From: Bacteroidota bacterium
GTDB taxonomy: Bacteria; Bacteroidota; Bacteroidia; Bacteroidales; JAAUTT01
Direction: 5' to 3'
Assembly (NCBI GenBank): GCA_020048915.1
Contig: JAIFLU010000088.1
Location: 1-64,000, forward strand
DNA: 64,000 bases
Shown here: piece after piece, positions 37,862 to 46,972 of the stretch
Layout: each line of letters begins with the position of its first letter
Position numbering within the stretch: position 1 is the first letter of the stretch
Notes under the pieces: model-generated
The model's database searches: none
What the model saw: the letters and a program-made list of their open reading frames with translations, nothing else
Told to the model about the DNA's origin: nothing
Translations under genes and position numbers: made by a program

Positions 37862-38602
37862 TTACGGTACTTTCACTTTTATGCTTTTTGCAATATTCAA
37901 TGCTGTTGTAATGGTGGTTAAATCAGTAAAAAGCTCCCCGGTTTTTCCGGAATAATGACTATGCCCAATTGGTTTTAGCTCAAATTCCATTGCCCCCTTC
38001 GAAAAATCAACTTCTGCAGCATACACCAACGCAGGTTGGCAGGAGGTTTTGTATTCATCGTCATCGGGATATTTACTATTTGTCCAATATTCGTTCCAAT
38101 CCCAGGTTTGATTGATTTCAAAAAAGATCTTAATAGTATTAATCTCAGGCTCATCCAACCGGGTGTTGAGAACAAAATTACTCCCGGGTGTAGCCCCTGA
38201 ATACGCATCGGGCAAAGGATTATTCTGCGATGGAATATACAATCCATCTTCAACTGGTACGTTCCGTTTGTGTGCCCAGTAAGGTAATGCCGCGGGACGA
38301 CGAATGGGTCCTGCCAACCAGCGTCCGGTACTTTTATTTCCATACTCAAATACCCCTTTCGCAATAGAATTTGAAACATAAAAGGTTTGCAAATATTTCC
38401 CGCTTAAGTCTTCGCTCCAAATAGCCATTACCGGATGATTAAAACTTTTCCCTTTTTCAAATATTACCTGAAAAGCAGGCCCTTTACCTGAATTATTCGA
38501 TTCCATGGCAGTAACAAGCGTACTTTCGATTGGAGATTTTCGAATACCCTGACAGGAAATTAATACACTAATGATTATGAATGAGATTATAAAACGTATC
38601 AT
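37862..38602 (-). CDS. Lipoprotein partner of the TonB receptor (DUF2271-like)
   Basis: 246 residues with a lipoprotein signal: FIISFIIISVLISC gives the lipidated Cys at about 17. The mature part has FNHPVMAIWSEDLSGKYLQT, WLAGPIRRPAALPYWAHKRN and DAYSGATPGSNFVL, which remind me of the DUF2271-type periplasmic proteins that accompany iron or redox functions; this match is tentative. It starts 11 bp after the stop of the TonB-dependent receptor gene and is clearly in its operon, so it may help bind or process the receptor's ligand at the cell surface or in the periplasm. Confidence 0.65.
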   Translation of the reverse strand: MIRFIISFIIISVLISCQGIRKSPIESTLVTAMESNNSGKGPAFQVIFEKGKSFNHPVMAIWSEDLSGKYLQTFYVSNSIAKGVFEYGNKSTGRWLAGPIRRPAALPYWAHKRNVPVEDGLYIPSQNNPLPDAYSGATPGSNFVLNTRLDEPEINTIKIFFEINQTWDWNEYWTNSKYPDDDEYKTSCQPALVYAAEVDFSKGAMEFELKPIGHSHYSGKTGELFTDLTTITTALNIAKSIKVKVP

Positions 38603-38613
38603 AGCACGATAAA

Positions 38614-41001
38614 TTAAAATTCTACAATTATACCCACGGTTGGTAATACGGTGCCCGAACCCTCGCTTCTGATTGTTTCGAGCTGATACCTCGCCGGATC
38701 GCCCGTTGGGGGAAGAAATACGCCGTTGCTATCCTCAACAGGACTCACTCTATCTGGTTCATCCGATTTAAATCCATATAAATTCTGAATATCCAGATAA
38801 AACCGAAGCGACCATTTATTGAAGAAATACTGCTTATCTACCCGAATATCGAGCTGGTGAAAAGACCCTAACCTCAACTGGTTATAGCGGCCGTAATCCA
38901 GGTAAGCGCGGCCTTGAGAATTCCAGGCGTTTACCAGGCTAGAGCGGTCTAAATCGTATGGCGTGTAAGGAGATCCTCCAACATACCTCCATTTAAAGCC
39001 CAAGTCCCAATTCCGCTTAAATTCACGTGTTGCGGTTACATTCAGAATATGCTTATTATCCCAGGCAGTTGGGATATACGAACTTTTAATATCCTGAAAC
39101 TCGCTCCGAACTAGTGTGTATGATACGATCATATTAATTCCGGCAAGGTTTTTATTTTGATAAAGAAGCTCCATTCCATAAGCCCTTCCTTTTGCTGTTG
39201 AAACAATTTCTTCATCGCCAAAAGTGCCAAAGTCAGCACCTTTACTTGCCAGGGCAACTGAATCGGACACCGAAAAAGGATATTGGTTATACCACTTATA
39301 AAACCCTTCGAGCGATAATTTAGAGGAATTATCGGGAAGAAAATCAAAACCAGCAACCAAATGATCCGCTTGAATATACTTTACCTTATTTTGCTTATTT
39401 ACCAGAATCCCCAATTCGTCTCTATAACCCAAAGAGGTATAGGGCGGAGTTTGGTAGTAGCGACCTGCATTTGTGTTTAACGACCATTTACTGCTTAACG
39501 AATACGAGGCAGAAAATCGTGGCGATATTTGATCCAGCAAATTACGCATCTCTGGGGAATAATTGTTCGCATCGGCACGTACCCCTAAAGAAAGAGTAAG
39601 TTTTTCATTTAGAACATCCTTGCTTACCTGGCTAAACAGTCCCCACCGAAACATGTCGAAATTTGTTTCATACTCAAATGGAAAGCCGGTAAATAAAACC
39701 CGGTAGGTTGAATTGTAGTAACGAGCGTATTCAAAACTTGCCCCGGTATTAATTTTGAAGCCATTTTCGGTACGTGTGTTGTGTTCGTAACGGAATTTAT
39801 TTTCCGCTTCAAACGAATTATAATCTAAAACTTTTAGTGAATCAACTTCTATGTTATTCCGATATTTATATGCACGATTATTCAACATGTTACGACTAAC
39901 AATCCAGCTATCGGATCCGTTTTCGCGAAAATGCTTGTATACAAATCCAAGCGTATAATTCCACTGCTCGTTTACCGGAAGATAGTTCAGAATATAGCGC
40001 TGATCGGCAGTTTCGTTGGCACTTGTATTTAGAGTAGATTGATCGATGGCTCCCAAGCCGATAATTGTTATTTCATTTTTCTCGTTCAGCCGTGTACGCG
40101 ACTTAAACTGAAAATCGTTATAGGTAGGAAGGAAAGGCAATCCTAATCCCTTAAAAAGGAATTGAAGGTAAGAACGACGTACAGAAAAGATGAAGGTGGA
40201 TTTCTCTGACAATGGTCCATCGAGGGTAAGCGCCATATCGGATGCTCCAACGGAGGCGCGGAATTTCAATTTATCTTTATTCCCGTCCAATTGAGTAAAT
40301 TCCAGCACCGAACTCAATGCATTGCCACGGTTGGCAGGAAATGCACCGGAATAAAAATTTACTTCACGTATAAAATCAACATTTATAATACCTACCGGTC
40401 CACCCGAAGCCCCCTGGGTGGCAAAGTGATTCAGGTTAGGAATTTCAATCCCATCGAGATAAAACCTATTTTCACTTGTTCCCCCTCCGCGCACAATCAC
40501 ATCGTTTCGGTAAGCCGGTGTTGATGACACTCCGGGGAAAGACTGTATTACCCTCGAAATATCACGGTTTGAACCCGGGCTGCGTTCAATTTCGGCAATA
40601 CTTATCCGACGCAACGATAGCGGGCTTTCTTCTTTTTTTCGGAACGATGAAGCTTCCACTATAACCTCGGCGAGTTGCACCTGAGTTTCTTCCATGGCTA
40701 CATCGATGTAAGCCTTTTTTGCATTGGTAACCAAAATAGCTTGAGAAACAAAATTCTTAAAGCCTATTGAGGTTACTTTAATTTCCAAATAACCAGGCTT
40801 TAAGCCTGTAAAAATGAAGTTTCCATCGAGATCGCTTAAAGATCCAATAGTAGTTCCGTTTATTACAATACTGGCAAAAGGGATTGGTTCATTGTTTTTT
40901 GAATCAAACACCCTCCCCTCAAGTGTTCCCTTCTCCCCTTGCTGCGAAAATGCACTGCTAAATGAGGATATTATTAATAGGAGGATTATATTTTTGTTCA
41001 T
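38614..41001 (-). CDS. TonB-dependent outer-membrane receptor with N-terminal carboxypeptidase-like domain
   Basis: 795 residues. Signal peptide about 1-19 (ends AFSQ). A carboxypeptidase-regulatory-like beta-sandwich covers about 24-112 (LEGRVFDSKNNEPIPFASIV, SIGFKNFVSQAIL). The plug follows about 115-225 (SFPGVSSTPAYRNDVIVRGG, NRFYLDGIEIPNLNHF), then the 22-strand barrel, ending GSGTVLPTVGIIVEF with the terminal Phe needed for outer-membrane insertion. It lacks the long N-terminal extension of SusC, and no SusD is present. Import substrate unknown: no siderophore, cobalamin or glycan gene is next to it apart from the downstream lipoprotein, with which it forms a two-gene unit. Confidence 0.9.
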   Translation of the reverse strand: MNKNIILLLIISSFSSAFSQQGEKGTLEGRVFDSKNNEPIPFASIVINGTTIGSLSDLDGNFIFTGLKPGYLEIKVTSIGFKNFVSQAILVTNAKKAYIDVAMEETQVQLAEVIVEASSFRKKEESPLSLRRISIAEIERSPGSNRDISRVIQSFPGVSSTPAYRNDVIVRGGGTSENRFYLDGIEIPNLNHFATQGASGGPVGIINVDFIREVNFYSGAFPANRGNALSSVLEFTQLDGNKDKLKFRASVGASDMALTLDGPLSEKSTFIFSVRRSYLQFLFKGLGLPFLPTYNDFQFKSRTRLNEKNEITIIGLGAIDQSTLNTSANETADQRYILNYLPVNEQWNYTLGFVYKHFRENGSDSWIVSRNMLNNRAYKYRNNIEVDSLKVLDYNSFEAENKFRYEHNTRTENGFKINTGASFEYARYYNSTYRVLFTGFPFEYETNFDMFRWGLFSQVSKDVLNEKLTLSLGVRADANNYSPEMRNLLDQISPRFSASYSLSSKWSLNTNAGRYYQTPPYTSLGYRDELGILVNKQNKVKYIQADHLVAGFDFLPDNSSKLSLEGFYKWYNQYPFSVSDSVALASKGADFGTFGDEEIVSTAKGRAYGMELLYQNKNLAGINMIVSYTLVRSEFQDIKSSYIPTAWDNKHILNVTATREFKRNWDLGFKWRYVGGSPYTPYDLDRSSLVNAWNSQGRAYLDYGRYNQLRLGSFHQLDIRVDKQYFFNKWSLRFYLDIQNLYGFKSDEPDRVSPVEDSNGVFLPPTGDPARYQLETIRSEGSGTVLPTVGIIVEF

Positions 41002-41089
41002 GGTATTACTTATTATAGTTAAACATTATAATAAATCTAACAATAAAAAAAGCGAATAGTTCAATATAAAAAGTCTTAAATTATACTAA

Positions 41090-42082
41090 TTACTCTATAA
41101 AAGACTTAAAATACTTATTCTCAGAATCAAAGTTGAGATGAGGGTATTGGTCAGTAAGATGTTGAATTTTATTTAATTGCTGAATGGAAAACGTTCGATA
41201 TGCTTCACTTTGTGGATTATATGGCTTATGATCACAGGCCATTTGTATCTTTTCTACTTCGCTCATTATTTGCAATGTTGCTTCCGAAATAAAACAATTG
41301 CGAAACCTTTTCCAGATAAAATCAATTGCAGTGGAACTTGGATGCAACATATCTTCGTTATAAAATCTGTAATCGCGCAGCTCATCCAGCATAAGTTCGT
41401 AGGCAGGAAAGTAAAACAAGTAATTATAGATGTGGCATAATTCATCGATCGCTAATAACAAGATTGATTTGCTGAGCTGGTTTTCGTGCGCTCCGTCTTT
41501 CCAGTGGCGAATCGGACTAACAGTAAAAACAATTTGTAAGTTAGGATTAAGTACTCGTAGCGAGGTCATCATTTCAGTGAAATTCTCCACAATATCTGTT
41601 ACAGTAAGTCGTTCCCTTTCAAATTCTTTTTCCGGAAGCTTATGGCAATTGGAGACAAGCTGTTTTGTTATTTTAAGTTTATAATAGTAAGCGGTACCAA
41701 AGGTAATAAACAAAAATGAGGCTTTTTTGATTGCATCATTGGCATTAATCAATGCATCGTTTATTCCATTGAGGCAAACATCAGCATTAGGATCCGAAAA
41801 GCGGGAATGATGGTCGAAACTAAAATATAATCCATTGGAATACTGCAAACTATCGGAAGAATATGGGTTTCCGGCTATTATCCGCTCCAGGCTTAATTTT
41901 ACCGAGAGAGGATTATAAATGATCCCGAACGGGTTCTGGATTGCCGGAAATTTAAAACCAAGAAGCTTATTACCAATATTCTCGGTAAAACAAGAACCTA
42001 AAAAAATAGAACCAGTAGAATAGGAAAGTTTCCTATTGGAAGTTGGAATAGAAATAGTGGTTCGAAAAAGTTCAACTGACAT
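41090..42082 (-). CDS. GSCFA-domain protein
   Basis: 330 residues, no signal peptide. The defining motif appears as FLGSCFTENIGNKL (about 26-39), followed by NPFGIIYNPLSV, FLFITFGTAYYYK, IVFTVSPIRHWKDGAH and YRFYNEDMLHPSSTAIDFIW. The last pair places a catalytic-like Asp/His at the end, so the fold is probably SGNH/GDSL-hydrolase-like. The biological role is not known. The first bases overlap the last 11 of the upstream alpha/beta hydrolase gene, so the two are translationally coupled and their products may act on the same lipid or ester. Confidence 0.88.
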   Translation of the reverse strand: MSVELFRTTISIPTSNRKLSYSTGSIFLGSCFTENIGNKLLGFKFPAIQNPFGIIYNPLSVKLSLERIIAGNPYSSDSLQYSNGLYFSFDHHSRFSDPNADVCLNGINDALINANDAIKKASFLFITFGTAYYYKLKITKQLVSNCHKLPEKEFERERLTVTDIVENFTEMMTSLRVLNPNLQIVFTVSPIRHWKDGAHENQLSKSILLLAIDELCHIYNYLFYFPAYELMLDELRDYRFYNEDMLHPSSTAIDFIWKRFRNCFISEATLQIMSEVEKIQMACDHKPYNPQSEAYRTFSIQQLNKIQHLTDQYPHLNFDSENKYFKSFIE

Positions 42083-42926
42083 GTGTTTTCAAATTGTGTT
42101 TAGGCATAGTGCTTAACCAATTCGAAATATAACTGAAAACTTCTTCTTTGCAAAGCTCATTGTGCAATTCGTGGAAACAGTCGTCCCAGAGTTTTAAGTG
42201 CGTGTTCTCGCTTGTTTCGAACGCAAATTGCTGAGAACCTTTCCATGAGGTAATTTTATCGGCAGTGCCATGCATTAAAAGCAACGGCACATTTACTTTG
42301 TGTTTATTTTTGAGGATTATGGCCGCCCATTCCTGCATCTGCAGAAAAGTATTTGCCGAGATTTGATTATGAACCAGGGGGTCGTTCCTATAAGCTTCAC
42401 AAACAGCTTTATCCCGACTGAGATATTTTACATTCAGCCCATTTGCTACTCTGAAGGTGGGTAGTATTTTTACCATCATTTTTGATACAAGTTGTATCGG
42501 GTATGGAGGCGGACTAGCCAGTTTCAACCAGGGGGATGTAATAATTAACCGATGTATGGCAGGTTTTCGGGATATTTCATATCCTAATGCGAGATTTCCT
42601 CCCATCGAATGCCCGTAAAGAACTTTTGGAATATTGCCGAACAGTTCAAACGCAAACGTGAAAATGGTATCGATATCGTTCAGGTGCGAAAGATAATTCC
42701 CATTCCCCCTTCTGCCTTCCGAACGGCCATGCCCCCGGAGGTCGAAGCCCAAAACAGCCCATCCATCATTTGTAAGCCGCTTTGCCCAGGGATTGTAACG
42801 GTTAATATGCTCTCCTAACCCATGAACCAGTATTACAACCCCAACCGGAGCATCAACAGGTTTCCAGCACTTAACATAGAGTTTTAACCGGTCAAAACTT
42901 TTCAGGTCAAATTCTTCAGAATACAT
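42072..42926 (-). CDS. Lysophospholipase/monoacylglycerol lipase-like alpha/beta hydrolase
   Basis: 284 residues, cytoplasmic. Landmarks of the serine aminopeptidase S33/lysophospholipase group: VVILVHGLGEHINRYNPWAK (oxyanion loop HGLGEH), GFDLRGHGRSEGRRG, nucleophile elbow VLYGHSMGGNLAL, acid in LLMHGTADKITSW and His in DDCFHELHNE. Such enzymes cut monoacyl lipids; the exact substrate is open. The stop overlaps the start of the GSCFA gene by 11 bp. The gene begins the minus-strand run that continues with GSCFA and possibly the TonB receptor. Confidence 0.88.
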   Translation of the reverse strand: MYSEEFDLKSFDRLKLYVKCWKPVDAPVGVVILVHGLGEHINRYNPWAKRLTNDGWAVLGFDLRGHGRSEGRRGNGNYLSHLNDIDTIFTFAFELFGNIPKVLYGHSMGGNLALGYEISRKPAIHRLIITSPWLKLASPPPYPIQLVSKMMVKILPTFRVANGLNVKYLSRDKAVCEAYRNDPLVHNQISANTFLQMQEWAAIILKNKHKVNVPLLLMHGTADKITSWKGSQQFAFETSENTHLKLWDDCFHELHNELCKEEVFSYISNWLSTMPKHNLKTHVS

Positions 42927-43175
42927 TATTTGAATATTTCGCTAATTCCTTATTTACAATAGAGTATTTTTAGTCATACATATAATATGACCTTCTTAAA
43001 ATAAATTTAGGAAAAATAATTTAGATATTATCTATGCTTGAATCTTTTCAACAAATTTATCAAACAAAAAACTCAAATTGAATAAAGTTAACAGGAGATT
43101 TGTCTAAATCAAGGTCTCGAAAAATGTCAGTTTATAAATTATTGCAAGCTAACCATTCGATTTGAAAAATTTTCA

Positions 43176-44108
43176 TTATTCCCGGGAGGAACTGTTCCGA
43201 ACATTTCGGATTAATCCTTCATATCCAGGTCGGCTTATTGGAGATTGAGAAAACAATGTTGTAAAATCATTCTCCGTAAGATTTTCCCAACGTTCATCGG
43301 TTAATTCAACCAGGGAATCAGAGGGGGTAAACTGCGATTCAGAATGAGGCTGGCATTTTCGGTTCCAGGGACAAACATCCTGACATATATCGCAACCAAA
43401 AATCCAATTGTTGGTTTTTCCGGTAAATTCCTCCGGTATGACTTCTTTATTTTCGATAGTCAGATACGATATACACCGCCTGCTATCAATTACTTTTGGG
43501 GAAACAATTGCTCCCGTTGGACATTGCTCGATGCAGATAGTACACGATCCGCAATAATCATGCATCGTTGGCCGATCGTACTCCAATTCCAGGTCGATGA
43601 TGAGTTCGCCGATAAAAACAAACGACCCGTCATTACGCGTAAGCAAATTTGAGTTTTTCCCAATCCAGCCCAGTCCGGCCTTTACAGCCCAAGCCCGCTC
43701 CAAAACCGGAGCCGAATCGGTAAAACAACGCCCGGTTATTGGAGTGATTTCTGAATGGATAAAATTAAAAAGTGTAAAGAGCTTCTCTTTTAAAACCTGA
43801 TGATAGTCCTTACCATAGGCATATTTGGCGACTTTATACGAACTATTGAATTTTACTTTTTCGGGGAAATAATTATGCAGCACCACAATAACCGATTTGG
43901 CATTTTCGACCAATTGCTGCGGATCGGTTCGCTTTTCAAGGTTCCGTTCCATGTATTTCATATCGGCATGAAAACCCTTATCAAGCCATTGCAATAAATG
44001 CGGAGTTTCCTGAAAAAGAGGTTCAGCCCGTGCTATGCCGCAATTACTAAAACCAAGCCGAAGGGCTTCGGCTTTAATGGCTTCACTCCTGGCCTTCCGC
44101 TCGACCAT
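43176..44108 (-). CDS. queG: Epoxyqueuosine reductase
   Basis: 310 residues. The enzyme performs the last step of queuosine synthesis, reducing epoxyqueuosine in tRNA using a cobalamin cofactor and two 4Fe-4S clusters. N-terminal cobalamin-binding part: GFSNCGIARAEPL, MKYMERNLEKRTDP, WIGKNSNLLTRNDGSFVFIG. The two ferredoxin-type clusters follow: CGSCTICIEQCPTGAI and, after RRCISYLTIE, CDICQDVCPWNRKC. The last 50 residues replace the HEAT-like tail found in longer orthologs, so this is the short form usual in Bacteroidota. It is alone on the minus strand. Confidence 0.95.
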   Translation of the reverse strand: MVERKARSEAIKAEALRLGFSNCGIARAEPLFQETPHLLQWLDKGFHADMKYMERNLEKRTDPQQLVENAKSVIVVLHNYFPEKVKFNSSYKVAKYAYGKDYHQVLKEKLFTLFNFIHSEITPITGRCFTDSAPVLERAWAVKAGLGWIGKNSNLLTRNDGSFVFIGELIIDLELEYDRPTMHDYCGSCTICIEQCPTGAIVSPKVIDSRRCISYLTIENKEVIPEEFTGKTNNWIFGCDICQDVCPWNRKCQPHSESQFTPSDSLVELTDERWENLTENDFTTLFSQSPISRPGYEGLIRNVRNSSSRE

Positions 44109-44199
44109 TGTATTTTTGGTGATTTAATTAACTTGTAATTACAATTATGGGGCTGTTCCGAAAAGTCTTTTACCCCCTAATCCCCCAAATGGGGGACTT

Positions 44200-44267
44200 A
44201 AAAATTCAATGATTTTCAGATGGTTCCCTGGAGGGGTTAGGGAACAGATGAAAATCATTGAATTTTT
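44200..44267. repeat. Long perfect palindrome between Fe-S assembly genes and queG
   Basis: AAAAATTCAATGATTTTCA (44200-44218) and its exact complement (44249-44267) form a 19-bp stem; TTCCCT/AGGGAA extend it inside the loop. To the left lies CCCCCTAATCCCCCAAATGGGG (44173-44195 approx.), a C-rich/G-rich hairpin. The mixed pattern looks like a dispersed repeat or transposon scar rather than a plain terminator, although it lies just past the stop of the MIP18-like gene. Confidence 0.6.
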
Positions 44268-44309
44268 GACTTTTAGGAGTGGACACATTTATTATGATAT
44301 AAAGTGGTA

Positions 44310-44627
44310 TTATAGCAAACCAAGCTCCAGCATTGCCGCTTCGGTCATCATGTTTTTATCCCAGGGCGGATCAAAAACCAGATTGATAGCAACACCTTTA
44401 ACATCCGGAATTTCTTCGATCCTTTCTTTAATTTCGAGAAGCAGGTCGTCGGCAACCGGACAATTAGGTGCAGTAAGCGTCATAGTAACCTCCACCTGAT
44501 TATTATTATCCACATCAATTTTATAAATTAAACCCAAATCGTAAACATTTACCGGAATTTCCGGATCGTAGGTGTTTTTGAGAACATTCACCACCTCGGT
44601 TTCGAGTTGTAATAAGTTATCGGCCAT
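44310..44627 (-). CDS. MIP18/SufT-type Fe-S cluster assembly protein
   Basis: 105 residues. A compact MIP18 (DUF59) domain: LKNTYDPEIPVNVYDLGLIY, VTMTLTAPNCPVADDLLLEI with the single Cys56 that can hold or transfer a cluster, and VAINLVFDPPWDKNMMT. Members help load Fe-S clusters into target proteins. It lies 15 bp downstream of sufE on the same strand, so the two form a small Fe-S assembly unit. The sufBCDS genes are not in the window. Confidence 0.92.
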   Translation of the reverse strand: MADNLLQLETEVVNVLKNTYDPEIPVNVYDLGLIYKIDVDNNNQVEVTMTLTAPNCPVADDLLLEIKERIEEIPDVKGVAINLVFDPPWDKNMMTEAAMLELGLL

Positions 44628-44642
44628 TTGCTTTATTTCTTT

Positions 44643-45080
44643 CTATTGTTTACTGTTTATTTTCGTGTGATAAGCCAATGCATAATATTTCATTTGCTTT
44701 ATCATGGAGAGTAACCCGTTGCTCCTTGTAGGAGAGAGATTTTGACGCAGGCCGATCACCTCAATAAAATAAAGATCGGCATTCATCAATTCGCTTGGTT
44801 TCCGGTTCGACATCACCCGTATTAACAACGCAATGATACCTTTTGTTATAATGGCATCGCTATCGGCTTTAAATACAAGGTTTTCGCCCTCCATTTCGGC
44901 CATAAGCCAAACTTTCGACTGGCAACCGTTTATCAAATTGTCGTTTGTTTTATATTTTGCATCAATTACCGGAAGATCTTTACTTAATTCGATAAGGTAG
45001 TTATACCGGTCCATCCAATCGGTAAACATTTCGAATTCCTCAATAATTTCGTCTTGCACCTCTGTAAGCGTAGAAGCCAT
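44643..45080 (-). CDS. sufE: SufE, cysteine desulfuration protein
   Basis: 145 residues. SufE accepts sulfane sulfur from the cysteine desulfurase SufS and passes it to the SufBCD scaffold in the cytoplasm. The helical start EIIEEFEMFTDWMDRYNYLI and the loop NLINGCQSKVWL with acceptor Cys53 are diagnostic, as are GIIALLIRVMSNRKPSEL and LSPTRSNGLLSMI near the end. It is the first gene of the pair with the MIP18-like protein. Divergent from the HD-domain gene across a 152-bp gap. Confidence 0.95.
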   Translation of the reverse strand: MASTLTEVQDEIIEEFEMFTDWMDRYNYLIELSKDLPVIDAKYKTNDNLINGCQSKVWLMAEMEGENLVFKADSDAIITKGIIALLIRVMSNRKPSELMNADLYFIEVIGLRQNLSPTRSNGLLSMIKQMKYYALAYHTKINSKQ

Positions 45081-45232
45081 AATATTTTTTTCGGTAAAAT
45101 TAATAAATCCTGACCATGTTTGATGGTGTTTGGGTAGTTCAAAATTAATTAAGATTAAAAAAGAATTATTTCCACTACAAGTATTCGGCGGGAACTTCTT
45201 ATTTTTGGGATGATTTGATAATACCTAAACCA

Positions 45233-46465
45233 TTGAATAAACGAAAAATTGTAAACGACCCTGTTTATGGGTTTATAAATATCCCTTTCCCTATTCTGTT
45301 TGATTTGATTGAACACCCCTATTTTCAAAGGCTGCGTAGGATTCAACAATTAGGGTTGACCAACATGGTTTATCCGGGAGCCAACCATACACGCTTTCAG
45401 CATGCGCTTGGGGCAATGCACCTGATGGAAGAGGCAATTTCGGTACTGCGATCTAAAGGCCAGGAAATTACAGAAGAAGAAGCGGAAGCTGTTATGGTAG
45501 CCATATTATTGCACGATATTGGCCATGGTCCATTCTCGCATGCACTGGAATCGACCATTATCGAGAACACCTCCCACGAAGTATTATCGCTCCTTTTTAT
45601 GCAGGAGCTGAACGATATCTTTGACGGCAAACTTCAACTGGCAATTGATATTTTTCAGAATAGATACCCTAAAAAATTTCTTTACCAGCTAGTGTCAAGT
45701 CAATTGGACATGGACCGGTTGGATTATTTGCGCCGTGACAGCTTTTTTACCGGAGTAATTGAAGGAACTATCGGTTCCGACCGCATTATAAAAATGCTCG
45801 ATGTTGCCAACGACGAACTGGTGGTTGAAGAAAAAGGAATTTATTCGATCGAGAAATTTTTAATTGCCCGACGGGTGATGTACTGGCAGGTTTACTTTCA
45901 CAAAACCGTTATTTCGGCCGAAAATCTGTTGTTGAATATGCTCTACCGGGTAAAATACCTTGCGAAACAAGGTGAGGAAATATTTGCTACACCCTGTTTT
46001 AAGTTCTTTATCTCGAACCCCTTGCCCAATATCGACCCTGAAACTATTTCGCCCGAAACGCGAAAAATCCTTTTGGACAATTACTCGAAACTCGAGGATA
46101 ATGACCTGTTTTCGTCTGCAAAAGTATGGGCCGAAAGTCACGACAAGGTGCTTGCATTGCTAAGCTCAAACCTTATGAACCGGCGGCTTTACCGGACTGA
46201 ATTACAATACCAGCCATTTGAAGAGTCATATATTAAGGAGGTGACCGAAAGCATTATTGCAGCAACATCTATTAACCGCGACGATATTGGATTATTTGCT
46301 TTTACCGGTCACATCAGCAACCATGCCTATAGCATTAACGACGACAAAATAAAAATTCTGAAAAAGAACCGGGAAACCATTGATATTGCCGAAGCTTCGG
46401 ATATGCTGAACCTGACAGTTTTGTCAAAACAAGTGGTTAAGCATTATTTCTGTTATTTGAAATAA
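45233..46465 (+). CDS. HD-domain phosphohydrolase
   Basis: 410 residues from a TTG at 45233 (NKRKIVNDPVYGFI follows, the usual family start); a TTG six codons earlier is possible and no ATG fits. The protein begins INDPVYGFINIP-like, then LQQLGLTNMVYPGANHTRFQHALG with the first metal ligands, and the HD pair in VAILLHDIGHGPFSHALE. Asp in QLDMDRLDYLRRD completes the site. This is the dGTPase-related HD family found throughout Bacteroidota, often near lpxD. Its substrate is probably a nucleotide, not proven. A hairpin follows the stop. Confidence 0.88.
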   Translation: MNKRKIVNDPVYGFINIPFPILFDLIEHPYFQRLRRIQQLGLTNMVYPGANHTRFQHALGAMHLMEEAISVLRSKGQEITEEEAEAVMVAILLHDIGHGPFSHALESTIIENTSHEVLSLLFMQELNDIFDGKLQLAIDIFQNRYPKKFLYQLVSSQLDMDRLDYLRRDSFFTGVIEGTIGSDRIIKMLDVANDELVVEEKGIYSIEKFLIARRVMYWQVYFHKTVISAENLLLNMLYRVKYLAKQGEEIFATPCFKFFISNPLPNIDPETISPETRKILLDNYSKLEDNDLFSSAKVWAESHDKVLALLSSNLMNRRLYRTELQYQPFEESYIKEVTESIIAATSINRDDIGLFAFTGHISNHAYSINDDKIKILKKNRETIDIAEASDMLNLTVLSKQVVKHYFCYLK

Positions 46466-46495
46466 AAAAGCCCGGTTAGATTCCGGACCTTTTTA
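46465..46495 (+). terminator. Terminator after the HD-domain gene
   Basis: AAAAAAGCCCGG at about 46464-46475 and CCGGACCTTTTT at 46483-46494 form a slightly imperfect stem with a 7-base loop and a T-run, right at the stop codon. It separates the HD gene from the convergent DUF6249-like gene and can serve both directions. Confidence 0.65.
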
Positions 46496-46525
46496 TCATA
46501 TTTTACAATTTTTGAGTTATACATT

Positions 46526-46843
46526 TTATCTTTTTCCCAAAAGATGATTGATAACAAGAGCAAGTCCACCAAAGAGGAAGACCATTGAAAAGAACGCCAC
46601 TTCTTCATCTAAATTGGTTGTTACAGTTAAGATATTGGCAATTAATACCCCAGCACCTATTCCTATAAAGAATAGACCAAATTTTAAACTGGAGAATGCA
46701 AAAAAGTCGGTTTTTGTTTCAGGCGGATTAGTACCTTTTTCAATAAGAAGAAGTCTTTCTTTTCTGCGCACAAATAATTGGATAACTCCATAAATAGCAG
46801 TGAAAACGATCGCCGCCGTAAATATGTCTGATATTGAATTCAT
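46526..46843 (-). CDS. DUF6249-like small membrane protein
   Basis: 105 residues from the ATG at 46841-46843; the frame remains open 19 codons further but that part is unlike the family. Three hydrophobic stretches: about 4-22 (ISDIFTAAIVFTAIYGVIQLF), about 50-72 (LKFGLFFIGIGAGVLIANIL) and about 80-100 (VAFFSMVFLFGGLALVINHLL), separated by the basic RRKERLLLIEKG and NPPETKTD segment. This pattern belongs to the DUF6249 type common in Bacteroidota, frequently next to ECF sigma factor genes. Here it is divergent from such a gene, with 129 bp between starts. Role unknown; regulation of the sigma system is possible. Confidence 0.72.
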   Translation of the reverse strand: MNSISDIFTAAIVFTAIYGVIQLFVRRKERLLLIEKGTNPPETKTDFFAFSSLKFGLFFIGIGAGVLIANILTVTTNLDEEVAFFSMVFLFGGLALVINHLLGKR

Positions 46844-46972
46844 ATTGTTTAGTTTTAAAAATGAATAAATAATGTCTTCAAAATCTTTGACGCCATGCAA
46901 TAAAAAACGGTTACAAAAAAATATCTTAATTTTACTTGTAACGAACTTGTCTTATTAAGCGTCTAAACTTAT

